From an uncultured Bacteroidia bacterium (lineage in GTDB: Bacteria; Bacteroidota; Bacteroidia; Bacteroidales; Prolixibacteraceae), in the NCBI GenBank assembly GCA_903904515.1, contig CAIVCR010000068.1, forward strand, positions 1 through 64,000: DNA of 64,000 bases, given 5' to 3'. Made by a program: the position numbers and the translations under genes. Below are positions 35,101-44,000 of the stretch, piece after piece. A model generated the notes under the pieces. That model searched no databases. It worked only from the letters and a program-made list of their open reading frames with translations, and had not been told where the DNA came from. The first letter of the stretch is position 1. Every line of letters begins with the position of its first letter.

Positions 35101-35540
35101 TTATTTTATTGAAAAATAATCACCGATTTCATTATAATCGGTGCCTGCAGTAACATCCTTCTCCGGTCCCAGAACGTCTTTACGTGAAAAATCGGACCAT
35201 GCTTCAAGCGACTCGATTGGAAAGTACAAAGCGATATCTGCGATCCGGGCTCCTCCCTGCAATAGTGAGGTGCGTAGGCCAACCCACGTAGTATAGTTGG
35301 GAAAAGCAGGAGCCAAATCAGGATTATCACTCCGCCGAAGCCATCTTTTAAATAGGCATTCTGCATCTGTTTCAATAATCGCTCTTCAGACATTTCTCCA
35401 TTCATATGCCAGAACGGCTGCGGCCGGTAGCTATTCGATGGATTTACAAATTCCTTTTCCCACTCCCCCGTATTGATTTGAGCCAAAGCTGAAATCGGGA
35501 GGATCGGAATCAACTGAACAATAAGAAATAGCTTCTTCAT
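35101..35540 (-). pseudogene. collapsed GH106-like glycoside hydrolase
   Basis: Two reading frames together look like remains of one large exported enzyme. From 35540 a signal peptide (ALAQ) is followed by FVNPSNSYRPQPFWHMNGEM and LKQMQNAYLKDGFGGV, resembling the start of family 106 alpha-L-rhamnosidases. Near 35320 the sequence switches to another frame, which continues with WVGLRTSLLQGGARIADIALYFP and SDFSRKDVLGPEKD, resembling an interior part of such enzymes. Several hundred residues are missing between them, and everything after 35101 is lost. The family call is from memory of the motifs. An internal deletion with frameshift explains the structure best. Confidence 0.6.
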
Positions 35541-35610
35541 AACGAAGTATTATTAAAGTTGATCTTGGTACATGATCTATTATTAAAAGAATTATGCCAA
35601 AAGATAACAG

Positions 35611-36261
35611 CTATATCGATATTTCATATTCGATTCCAAATACATAGAGGTTTCTAACGACGGTATCTGACCATAAGCCATACACCCGGATCTCCTGATG
35701 TTGGGTCAAATTATACACCGCGGCTAAAGAATATCTCAGCTCATCTATCGTCTTTGTCCCTCTTTCCCCAAATGAATAAAACAATTCGATCGTTGCAGAG
35801 GGATTAACTCTCCATGCTGGTTTTTTATAATCCACGCGGAAACGGTTTCTCCAGTATAAATCATTTATCATTGCAGCTCCGGGAAGCGGTTTTCTTGTTA
35901 ACTGAATTCGCTCCCGATGATTAAACACAAATTCTGAAAGATGCCATTCTATTTCAAAAGCAGTAAAGAACCGATTTCGGATTTCATGATAATCCTTGAT
36001 CGTATAGTTCATCAACAGGTATCCTGCATTAACCTCCAAGAATGAAGTGACCGGATAATTTCCTTCAAGCCCAATGCTGTTTCGATCTATCTTTTGGCTG
36101 TTATCTTTCGTGTAAAGCTCTCCGTCCAGTGATACACTTGCTGATTTGATTTTCCTGGTGGCTGAAAAATCGATCCAAATACCTGAATCAATGGACTGAG
36201 CATGCAGTTGATCAAAAACAAACAGAAGAAATAAAACAAGAATTTGCAATTTTACATTCAT
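35611..36261 (-). CDS. DUF2490 family outer-membrane barrel protein
   Basis: A 216-residue exported protein with a signal peptide (about residues 1-22, ending QLHAQS) and alternating beta strands rich in Tyr, Phe and Arg, ending IEYEISI, an aromatic/hydrophobic C-terminus as in small outer-membrane barrels. Features such as RNRFFTAFEIEWHLSEFVFNHRERIQL and WRNRFRVDY match DUF2490, whose role is unknown. It lies just upstream of the collapsed hydrolase (70-base gap). Confidence 0.78.
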   Translation of the reverse strand: MNVKLQILVLFLLFVFDQLHAQSIDSGIWIDFSATRKIKSASVSLDGELYTKDNSQKIDRNSIGLEGNYPVTSFLEVNAGYLLMNYTIKDYHEIRNRFFTAFEIEWHLSEFVFNHRERIQLTRKPLPGAAMINDLYWRNRFRVDYKKPAWRVNPSATIELFYSFGERGTKTIDELRYSLAAVYNLTQHQEIRVYGLWSDTVVRNLYVFGIEYEISI

Positions 36262-36651
36262 TATTCTGGGTCAGGTGCGCGAATCAGTTTCCGGTTCAAT
36301 TATAACAAATAAAAAGTTAGAAATCATTCACTGGTTAATTGCATAATTGATTCATCCGGCAGAACCTGGTCGGTTATTGAGAGTTGCCAATCGACCAAAT
36401 AGGTGTAATTCTGAACCCTGAGCGGTGATAAATAACGATGTGAAGCACTTTCGCAGGATAAGTTCCGAAGATTAAAAATAGTTGTATCTTCAGTAAGATA
36501 AAGAGTTTCACGGGTTGTGAAATCACGAATAGCTGAACTCTGAACCATGGTCGTAATATGTTTTAAAACATTAAGATTATACTCCCTTTGATCCCCTTTT
36601 ATCAGAATAGTTTATCCCCCGATTTAGGGTTTTAACATTTCTTGGGTTTAA
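36262..36651. other. intergenic region with one doubtful small frame
   Basis: A 390-base stretch. A 74-codon minus-strand frame (36324-36548, ATG start, no signal peptide, no recognised motif) is open, but its amino acid composition does not convince me. It could be a small gene, a remnant of a larger one, or chance. No repeat or terminator seen. Confidence 0.35.
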
Positions 36652-37092
36652 TTATATTTTGATAAAAATTGAATTAATCATTCTGTGAAACTTATGTATC
36701 GAAGTAACCGGTGGGGCATACATTAGAATGCACTTTTTGCTGACGACCTGAAGACCGAGTCTGTCAACGGTTTGCTGCACCTCTTTTGACCACGATCCCT
36801 GTTGCAGCCAGATATTTTTTAATCCCAATTGAGCAGCCTCCTCCAAAACCGCCGGAACTTTAACCGAAGAAATAGAAATTAAAACAGATTCAGCCGTCCC
36901 TGCAAGGCTTTTCAGGGATGGATAACATCTCAATCCATCGATTTCGGTGGCATCAGGATGAACCGGAAAAACCTCATAACCTCGCGCAATCAGCTCCTTC
37001 CCTGCCATATTGCCAAATTTTTTTCCCTTTCGAGAGAGACCGACCACAGCGATTCTCTTCGCAGTGATAAAATGTTCTATCTGAGGATCCAT
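36652..37092 (-). CDS. CoA-binding (YccU-like) protein
   Basis: A 146-residue Rossmann-fold protein of the CoA_binding_2 family. AVVGLSRKGKKFGNMAGKELIARGYEVFPVHP is the nucleotide-binding part, and LGLKNIWLQQGSWS with a late Cys (KKCILMY) follows. Family members bind CoA in vitro, but their role is undefined. It is monocistronic. Confidence 0.88.
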   Translation of the reverse strand: MDPQIEHFITAKRIAVVGLSRKGKKFGNMAGKELIARGYEVFPVHPDATEIDGLRCYPSLKSLAGTAESVLISISSVKVPAVLEEAAQLGLKNIWLQQGSWSKEVQQTVDRLGLQVVSKKCILMYAPPVTSIHKFHRMINSIFIKI

Positions 37093-37275
37093 AAGAAAAT
37101 AAATTGGGTCTAACAGTTTTTAAATATACGCTTAAAAAGATAAATATGGAGCTATGAAACAAAAATAACCTGAATTTAAATTAGTGATCTCTTATATAAA
37201 AAATTTCAGCATAAACTTTAGATTTCGTCCACGCCGGGACTTCTTTGAAGAAATGTTTAAGTAGGGATAACCGAC

Positions 37276-38571
37276 TTACGACATCACCTTAAAAAGCAAA
37301 TAGGAAACCACAAGGGTAAATACAACATTAAACCCCTGAGCAATTAAAAAGGCATAAATCGGGCGCTTGTTTTCGGCATTTTTCAGGTCTGAAAAGCGGG
37401 TCTCAATGCCGATGCTGATAAAGGCGAGATTGAACCAGAATCCGCTGAACGATTTGATCAGCTTGCCAGAAGTGGCAGCGAGCTCCTGATTGATAAAAAA
37501 CGAAAATATCAGCGAAGCTGCCATAAAACCCAAAACAAATTTTGGGAAGCGTTCCCATATCACGCTTAAGGGGACCCGTTCCCGTTTTCCTACACCGTCG
37601 TGCTGGCGATAGGCCCAAAAGACCGAAATGCCAAAAGCGGCAATACCCAGTAAAACATTTTGGGAAAATTTAACAATAGTGGCATATTTTAAACCGATTT
37701 CCCCCACGATCGTCCCCGCTGCAACTACTGCGCCCGTGGTATCGATTGTTCCTCCCAGCCAGGCTCCTGTAACTTCGTCCGACAACCCAATCCATTTGGC
37801 CAGTATAGGCATAAATATCATCATGGGAATGGCAACTATTAAGACCATTGAAATAACGACAGACAATTTCTTTTTATCCCCATTGATGGCCCCTGATGTT
37901 GCAATTGCTGCCGATACCCCGCAAATGGAAACAGCGCTTGATAGCATGGTCGCATATTCATCATCGACGTTAAGTTTTTTTGAAATCCAGAATGCAAAAT
38001 ACCAGACACTAAAGACTACAATGACAGACTGAATTAAACCATAACTACCCGCAGAAAGCAAATCGGAAAACAGGATTGTTGCCCCCAGCAAAACGAGTCC
38101 CATTTTAACAAACAACTCCGTTTGTGCACCACCCTCAAGCCAGGGACGCATATTGCCTACATTCCCAATAAGTAATCCGATTACCAGCGAGAAGAGCACG
38201 GTTTCGAGCCCCAGGTTTTTAAATGGGACAAAAGAGGACAATAACTGGGAAATCAAAGCCAGCACGAAAATTACGGTATAACCAATTAAGAATTTCTTTG
38301 GTTTTTCGCCGGTAAAAAACAGCCCGATGATCGCGATACACAGGAACAGCAGAAAAGTAGCAGCAATCGAAGACAATAAAGTATCTGACCTCAGTGCAGC
38401 CGAAAAGGTGGAAATATCGTGCCATCCGATTTTGTCTCCAAACGAAGGGACCTTTATTTTATACCCTGTCAATAGCACGACAAGGATCAGTCCAAAACCC
38501 CCAATCACTGTTGCCCAGTCTTGTCCTACCTTAAAAATATTTTTCTTCGAGACATTTTTTATTTCTTCCAT
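37276..38571 (-). CDS. YeiH family putative sulfate exporter
   Basis: A 431-residue membrane protein with about 11-12 helices, of the UPF0324/YeiH family. Recognisable stretches: GLLIGNVGNMRPWLEGG, VSICGVSAAIATSGAINGDKK and GAWLGGTIDTTGAVVAAG. It is longer than the usual 340-350 residues because of extra N-terminal helices (to about residue 120). A sulfonate/sulfate export role has been proposed for some members; here it is not testable. Monocistronic, just left of the tRNA locus. Confidence 0.88.
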   Translation of the reverse strand: MEEIKNVSKKNIFKVGQDWATVIGGFGLILVVLLTGYKIKVPSFGDKIGWHDISTFSAALRSDTLLSSIAATFLLFLCIAIIGLFFTGEKPKKFLIGYTVIFVLALISQLLSSFVPFKNLGLETVLFSLVIGLLIGNVGNMRPWLEGGAQTELFVKMGLVLLGATILFSDLLSAGSYGLIQSVIVVFSVWYFAFWISKKLNVDDEYATMLSSAVSICGVSAAIATSGAINGDKKKLSVVISMVLIVAIPMMIFMPILAKWIGLSDEVTGAWLGGTIDTTGAVVAAGTIVGEIGLKYATIVKFSQNVLLGIAAFGISVFWAYRQHDGVGKRERVPLSVIWERFPKFVLGFMAASLIFSFFINQELAATSGKLIKSFSGFWFNLAFISIGIETRFSDLKNAENKRPIYAFLIAQGFNVVFTLVVSYLLFKVMS

Positions 38572-38797
38572 TCGGCTTTATGGATTATTGATTTTATAAA
38601 GAGTTTAGCAATTTTTGAAAGGTTCAGGGTAGAGATGCTAAAAGTATAATAAGTCCGGGGATAAAAAAACGGGGTTTTGATTTTTATTCTGAATAAATTA
38701 CACATTGGGAATTGATAGTTTGGTTTGCTAATTATCGCAATGTAGGTCCCGCGATTTCCAAATCGCGGAGAATAACAATTTGGATTTAGTTAAAGCC

Positions 38798-38826
38798 TTG
38801 TTCAAGGAATATTTTTTTTATATTTG
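38798..38826 (+). promoter_or_regulatory. strong promoter upstream of tRNA-Ala
   Basis: TTG at 38798-38800, an 18-base spacer and TATATTTG at 38819-38826 form a near-ideal Bacteroidota promoter. A transcript would start near 38833, just before the first GGGGGATTAG copy at 38838, and run into the intact tRNA at 38941. Confidence 0.65.
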
Positions 38827-38837
38827 CACCTTCAATC

Positions 38838-38940
38838 GGGGGATTAGATTCCCGAAGGGTCAGGGGCAGAGCGTCCCGATGTAATCGGGAAGGTCATCAA
38901 GTTATTTCCGACGGGAGATTTAAGTTTAGTATAAAAATTA
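38838..38940 (+). repeat. tRNA-like or inserted palindromic segment between 10-base direct repeats
   Basis: GGGGGATTAG occurs at 38838-38847 and again as the 5' end of the tRNA at 38941-38950. The 93 bases between contain CAGGGGCAGAGCG, a TCCCGATGTAATCGGGA hairpin (38874-38890) and AAGGTCATC, matching parts of the D arm, anticodon-arm position and variable region of the downstream tRNA. The acceptor 3' half is missing. It is either a decayed tandem tRNA or an inserted palindrome with target duplication. Confidence 0.4.
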
Positions 38941-39014
38941 GGGGGATTAGCTCAGGTGGCTAGAGCGTTTGACTGGCAGTCAAAAGGTCATCGGTTCGAT
39001 TCCGATATTCTCCA
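38941..39014 (+). tRNA. tRNA-Ala (anticodon GGC)
   Basis: Seventy-four bases fold into a standard cloverleaf: acceptor GGGGGAT/ATTCTCC with the alanine identity pair G3:U70, a GCTC/GAGC D arm, anticodon stem TTTGA/TCAAA with loop CTGGCAG giving anticodon GGC, and T arm ATCGG-TTCGATT-CCGAT. The discriminator is A. The CCA end is not encoded. A promoter lies upstream and a hairpin terminator downstream. Confidence 0.92.
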
Positions 39015-39036
39015 CAGATTAGATTTGTATTCAATT

Positions 39037-39067
39037 AAAAACGAACACTATAACAGTGTTCGTTTTT
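39037..39067 (+). terminator. intrinsic terminator after tRNA-Ala
   Basis: A 13-bp stem AAAAACGAACACT with its complement at 39055-39067 and a five-base loop, ending in T-runs. It starts 23 bases after the tRNA. The sequence is also A-rich on the other side, so it may act in both directions, shielding the tRNA from the leftward defence genes. Confidence 0.8.
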
Positions 39068-39284
39068 GTTTTTAGTCAACATCTAGTCAACCAACTTCAA
39101 TTTCTATAAATTAGGAACAAAGGACATGGAAGCAGGGATCTCAGTTCTTACCTACCATTTTTGTTTTGTCCTCAACCCAAATTAAGGAGCCAATCATGGG
39201 AGATATCGGAATCTAAGGATGATTTTTATCCCATTCTGCACCTGAAAATTACTGTTTATATAATTACGCCAAACCAAGTGTAAT

Positions 39285-39998
39285 CTATTTGACGAATTTC
39301 TTTATTGCTTCCATTAGAACTGACAGTGAGTTTAAACAGTTTTCAATATTTACAATAAGTTTACTGGGAGGAATAAAAGAACCAGAACCACTATGCAATA
39401 CAGTGCTTTTATCACTAATTTCAATTTTAGATCGATAATCCGGATGATTCATCGGAAAACGATGAGTAAATCCATTTCTATAGTCCCTAGCTAATTTTGT
39501 ATCATTATAAAACTTTCGAAGGGCTTCTTTTACACTTGGGTCCAATATCTCTTTAATCAGTTTTTCGTTAAATGATACTTTGCTTTCAGGTATATCTATT
39601 TTAAAATATAATTTCAATATTTGTGCGATAACATCAGCAGTAACAAAAAAGAAATAATAAAAAATTTCAGCATTACTATCAAATAAAAGCCTGTTTATTA
39701 TTTCATTATCGGAGCATTCTTGAAAGTAATCTTTGAATCCACGATTGAAATGAGTTAGTGAATCAAAATATGCACCCCTTAAACTTCCAAAACGATTGGT
39801 GAGAATAAGATCCCACCAATACAAATTGTCTTCAATTGAAGCTTCTTTTACTGGTTTTCCTTGCAGAACAGAAATTATTAAGGAATTATCTTCAAATCCA
39901 AAGTTGCCGAATTTAGGACATTTGGAATCTGCATATTTTATTTCCTCTGCTGATGGATATTTGAGATCCTCCGCTTTGAATGTAATTTTCTTGTTCAT
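39285..39998 (-). CDS. HEPN-like protein of the defence island
   Basis: A 237-residue, mostly helical protein without signal peptide. Near residue 175 is LARDYRNGFTHRFP, an R-x4-H motif as in HEPN ribonucleases and toxins, and it resembles the Cthe_2314-like HEPN pattern (long helices, then YRN..TH). Its ATG overlaps the stop of the upstream zinc peptidase gene in an ATGA arrangement, so the two are translated together. A toxin or effector RNase role is inferred from the motif and the pairing. I found no closer named family. Confidence 0.6.
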   Translation of the reverse strand: MNKKITFKAEDLKYPSAEEIKYADSKCPKFGNFGFEDNSLIISVLQGKPVKEASIEDNLYWWDLILTNRFGSLRGAYFDSLTHFNRGFKDYFQECSDNEIINRLLFDSNAEIFYYFFFVTADVIAQILKLYFKIDIPESKVSFNEKLIKEILDPSVKEALRKFYNDTKLARDYRNGFTHRFPMNHPDYRSKIEISDKSTVLHSGSGSFIPPSKLIVNIENCLNSLSVLMEAIKKFVK

Positions 39999-40852
39999 TT
40001 TTTCTTTGGTTGGAAACCAGTCACTCCCAGTTTCTCGATATAGTTAGCAACGGTTAAAATAGTTTCCAAGCTAATCTTAGGTAATGGCTTATCTTCTATG
40101 ATGTAATTTGATAAATATTCAGGTGATGTTGTTTCTAATCCGTTTCTCATGCATACCAGGTAAGAAACTGACTCTGCTTCAATTTCCCTGGCATCTTTTG
40201 ATAATAACCCATGTCGTGATTCCCACCAGTTTTCTTTCAAGCTTCCCTGATGACCGCAATAAATATGAGCTAATTCATGAACTAAAGTCGAATATTTTTC
40301 AGTAATACGATATGTGCTATTTACTTTTACCATGAATCTTCCATTGTGAATTGAAGTTGCATAGCCAGCTCCACCAGTTTGCATTTTTTCCTCATAGTAA
40401 TCAATTCCATCTTTTGAGGCATTTTTAACTGTTCGATTATAAAATGTTGGAGTTATATCACCCTTGGTTAAGAATGGATTTAACAATCGTTCTGGAATAT
40501 TATCCTCTTTACCATTAATAGGTTCAGTATCTTTAATATCATAAACAAACTCGACCGGGCCAAAAGGAACTAAGATTATAAATGGTCGGGACAATGGTTT
40601 TACCATTCTGTAATATTTATTCCACCTGTAGGCTGGTAATACAACTGTTGCTCCATTGTCTTGCATATTTACCAGAAAAGCATTGTAAGGAGATAAATTT
40701 GGGAATTTATTGATGAATTCCAGCAGCTTAAAGAACTCTGAACTTTTCTGATATTTGGCACTGAGTTCAAATAATTCGTCTAAAGCCTTTATTTTCCCCT
40801 GGTCAGTTTTGGTTTCAACTTTCCCAGTAAACAAATCGTATTGATGTTCCAT
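39995..40852 (-). CDS. ArdC-like zinc metallopeptidase
   Basis: A 285-residue protein. The N-terminal half (about residues 40-115: SPYNAFLVNMQ, then AYRWNKYYRMVKPLSRPFIILVPFGPVEFVYDIKDTE) resembles the ssDNA-binding N-domain of ArdC antirestriction proteins. The C-terminal half has the zincin motif HELAHIYCGH and the third-ligand region REIEAESVSYLVC. ArdC-type proteins protect DNA or cleave partner proteins, and ImmA/IrrE relatives cleave repressors. Beside a methyltransferase-helicase island it may be an immunity or regulatory protease. It is the first gene of a two-gene unit with the HEPN-like gene. Confidence 0.72.
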   Translation of the reverse strand: MEHQYDLFTGKVETKTDQGKIKALDELFELSAKYQKSSEFFKLLEFINKFPNLSPYNAFLVNMQDNGATVVLPAYRWNKYYRMVKPLSRPFIILVPFGPVEFVYDIKDTEPINGKEDNIPERLLNPFLTKGDITPTFYNRTVKNASKDGIDYYEEKMQTGGAGYATSIHNGRFMVKVNSTYRITEKYSTLVHELAHIYCGHQGSLKENWWESRHGLLSKDAREIEAESVSYLVCMRNGLETTSPEYLSNYIIEDKPLPKISLETILTVANYIEKLGVTGFQPKKK

Positions 40853-40912
40853 GATACTAGAATTAAGGAGTTTATGTTAATATTCCTTTTCATCCTAAAA
40901 AGAAAATTATTC

Positions 40913-40920
40913 CAAATTTA
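40913..40920 (-). promoter_or_regulatory. candidate -7 element for the zinc peptidase/HEPN unit
   Basis: TAAATTTG on the minus strand, about 60 bases before the ATG at 40852. It suggests this pair can be expressed separately from the large helicase gene upstream. Confidence 0.38.
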
Positions 40921-41008
40921 TCTTTGGTAGTCAGAATGCCAGCATCACCATATTTTGCAAAAGAGCGGTTGCCTCTGGGAAGGCACATTCCAAACTACTC
41001 ATCTCATA

Positions 41009-44000
41009 TTAATTTAGCCCTTTAAGAACGTTAAGAAATTCTCCAGGATTAATTTTTAAGTGTGGATTGTCTTCCAGGTACATCATTTGATCAGTTGACA
41101 ACTCAATAATCTTCAAATCAGCACCATGCTTAACGATCGCCAATGACCCCATGAATGTGCAAATGTTCTCAAACTCTTTTGTTGAATTAAGGAATGATGA
41201 GGCAGCCTCAAAATTATTTTTGTTAATCTCTGATTGGACCTTTTGAATCTTAGCAAGCTCAACTGCATGTTTTATTTTTCTGATTGCATCGTCTGGTTCA
41301 AAGTGTTTTCCAATAGATTTAAAAACATATTTAATTTGGTCAATAATCCAGGATCCTTTTATATATACCCCATTGTCTACAAATTCAAAACTATGGCATT
41401 CAAACAATTTTTTCAACGCAGTAAAATAACCTTCGGCTAAGTTTTTTTTCTCAATGTCCAAATATATGAAGCCGTTAAAATTCCATGTTTTAAATTGATC
41501 CTCCCCTATTCCTAAATCGCTAAGCAAACCTCCTATCCCCTGATCAATATCACCATGATGGATAACCAAATATCGGTAATTAAGCATCTTTAGCCGTTTC
41601 CGTTTGCGGGCATCATCATCCTGGATATGCTTTTTATCATGATCCGGACCGTCAATTAAAACGCAAAGACGGGGCTCAAAATAGAAGTCTGCCTCGATTA
41701 CTAGTTCTTCTTTATAATAGATGATCTTATGTATTTCTGCCGGCATGGCCACACCCAGATTGTGCAACCTCGTTAGAACTTCTTTTTCAAGACTCGTAGT
41801 TTTACTGTCTTTAAGGTAGTCATCATAAAGAATAGAATTATCCTGGTCTTTTTTAAAGGCTTCAAAACTGGCCAGCTGAATAAGAAGATCTTTCACCAGA
41901 TTTCTGTCGAAATCACTGTGATTTCTCTGATTGTAAAAGTTGCAGATGCAATTATAGCACGACCTGGCACAAGCGCCTTCAATGTCATTTCCATCTTTAT
42001 CAAAGTGCAGAATATCCAGTGCTTTTGCCGCAATCTTCCTGATGAGGTCCTCATTTTTAACGATTGAAGAGAGCGTTCCTGTTCCCCCTTCGGAGGTCTC
42101 GAAGATGATAATTCGCCCATTCTGATCCTTGATTGGCTGATAAAATCCCCGGATCTCAGACTCATCAAGATTTAAAACATTGCAAATCGATTGCAATAAA
42201 ACATTAACGAGGGTCAACCCATAACCATCTGTATTTTCAGTAATTGAATCTGCAACCTCGAATGTAATTACATCATTTTTCGAATCGGTCAGAAGGCAAA
42301 GATGATGTGCAATATCCACAGGTTTGAGCTTCTTCTCTTCAATGTATTTTGCTAATTCATTGATATCTTTACTAACCCATACCCGGTTAATTAAGTCAAG
42401 ATTAAAGCCTATATTCCCCTCCTTATAATCTCGCTGGGCACCTAAATTAATATGTCTGAAACGGGCTGTCCGTTCGAAAGTAAGATTAGCAATGGTTTTA
42501 CCCCCTGTAACCAGTTGCTGACAGTTGGCGTGTTTGCTTTTAGTGTAACTGCTGATGATCTTATACCCTCCCTTTGACCGCTCCTCCTCCTCGGCTGTAA
42601 TTCTCATCCTGCGTTGAGCCAACATTCGCGGAAATTGAATTGCAACGGGATCTATAGGTTTGATGTAAACATTTCCGCACGATTTGCAATTGGCTGAAAG
42701 GTGTTTCCCTTCTGGGATCTCTTCAATATGGCTGCAATAATCGCATACCCGAAGATTATAGCGCGTATTGATGTCAGATTCACGGCTAACCCTTTCAATT
42801 ACAAATTTTTGCCCGCTATAATACAGCGTATTATAAGGACTAAACTCCCGCAGCGCGATAATCTGATCACGGACGAGTTCCTTCTCCTCCTTTTGATATT
42901 GGAATTTCACCGACTTGATCTTCGTTGGGAAAGCGTAGTTCGGAAGAAACCCCACCTGACTTAGATAACGGTACATATAGAAATCCTCACCCCCTTCGCG
43001 CAGGCTCTCATTCCTTTTTTCAAGTGCCTCGCGCCTGCTGGTGAGAAAGAAATTATAAGCTCCTCCCTCTTCCTGTATTTTTTTGGTCAGACGTTTGATC
43101 TCATCCTTCGATTCTTTGTAATCCTCCCGCAAAATGGTAAAGGCTTCGTTCAGGTTGAAAATAAAATCGTCAACCTGTTTCCCGATCGCCTGGTTATTTA
43201 TGGTAGATGCCTCGGCAATTTCATCCCTGAAAGCCAGGTCAATATTGGAAAGGATATTCAATCGGTTAGTTAAAATGGCTTTTGAGAATTCATCAACTTT
43301 TGAATCGTACATCTCAAGAGCAGGATCTGCAAAATCGATAATATCCTTTGAAGCAGCAGGCAATTTAACATCAATGGTTTGAAGAATCAGGGCATTGATA
43401 TGTGAAAGGAAAAGTGATTCATTGTCAAGGTTAAAACGGGGCACAGCTATTTTCCCGGCAACAATCTCAGTGGGATGATTGTAAAAATACTGATCATGCG
43501 TCCCTCTTCCGGGACCGGATCCGCAGAATGTCTGAATGATCGAACCTTGCCCGCTTCTTCCTGCACGTCCTGCACGCTGCGCATAATTACTTGGGTTTGG
43601 AGGAACATTACGCATATAAACAGAGGAGAGAGTCCCTATATCTATCCCTAGCTCCATAGTCGGTGTCGCAAATAGAATTTGAATTTCCGGAGGGGTCTTT
43701 TTGAATTTATTCTCCTTTATTTTCCGCTCCTGACCAGAAACCTGTGCAGAGTGATCGTCTGCCACGATAATATGGGACCCTTCGATGGACTGAGTATATT
43801 GATCATAGTAAAAGTCGTGATGAATGACAGCAGGTTCCAATCCATTCTTACAACTATTTTTCAGACAGGCATCAACAACTTTCCAGTTATATTGGCTGTG
43901 ACATTTCGGACATTCCCTCGAAAACCCATCCGGCAACGACCTGACCATAATAATATCAGGATTAAGCGTGAAAAATTCCTGACCATGGTATTTATGTGAT

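Larger units (their letters stand above)
38572..38940. other. intergenic region before tRNA-Ala with palindromes
   Basis: Contains a 9-bp palindrome, CCGCGATTT-CC-AAATCGCGG (38749-38768), the strong promoter at 38798-38826, and a tRNA-like or repeat segment at 38838-38940. No protein-coding gene seen. Confidence 0.6.

Noticed and set aside
38874..38890. tRNA-Tyr with GTA anticodon.
   Set aside because: The hairpin loop reads GTA, but no pairing acceptor stem or T arm surrounds it, so I call it only a tRNA-like or repeat segment.
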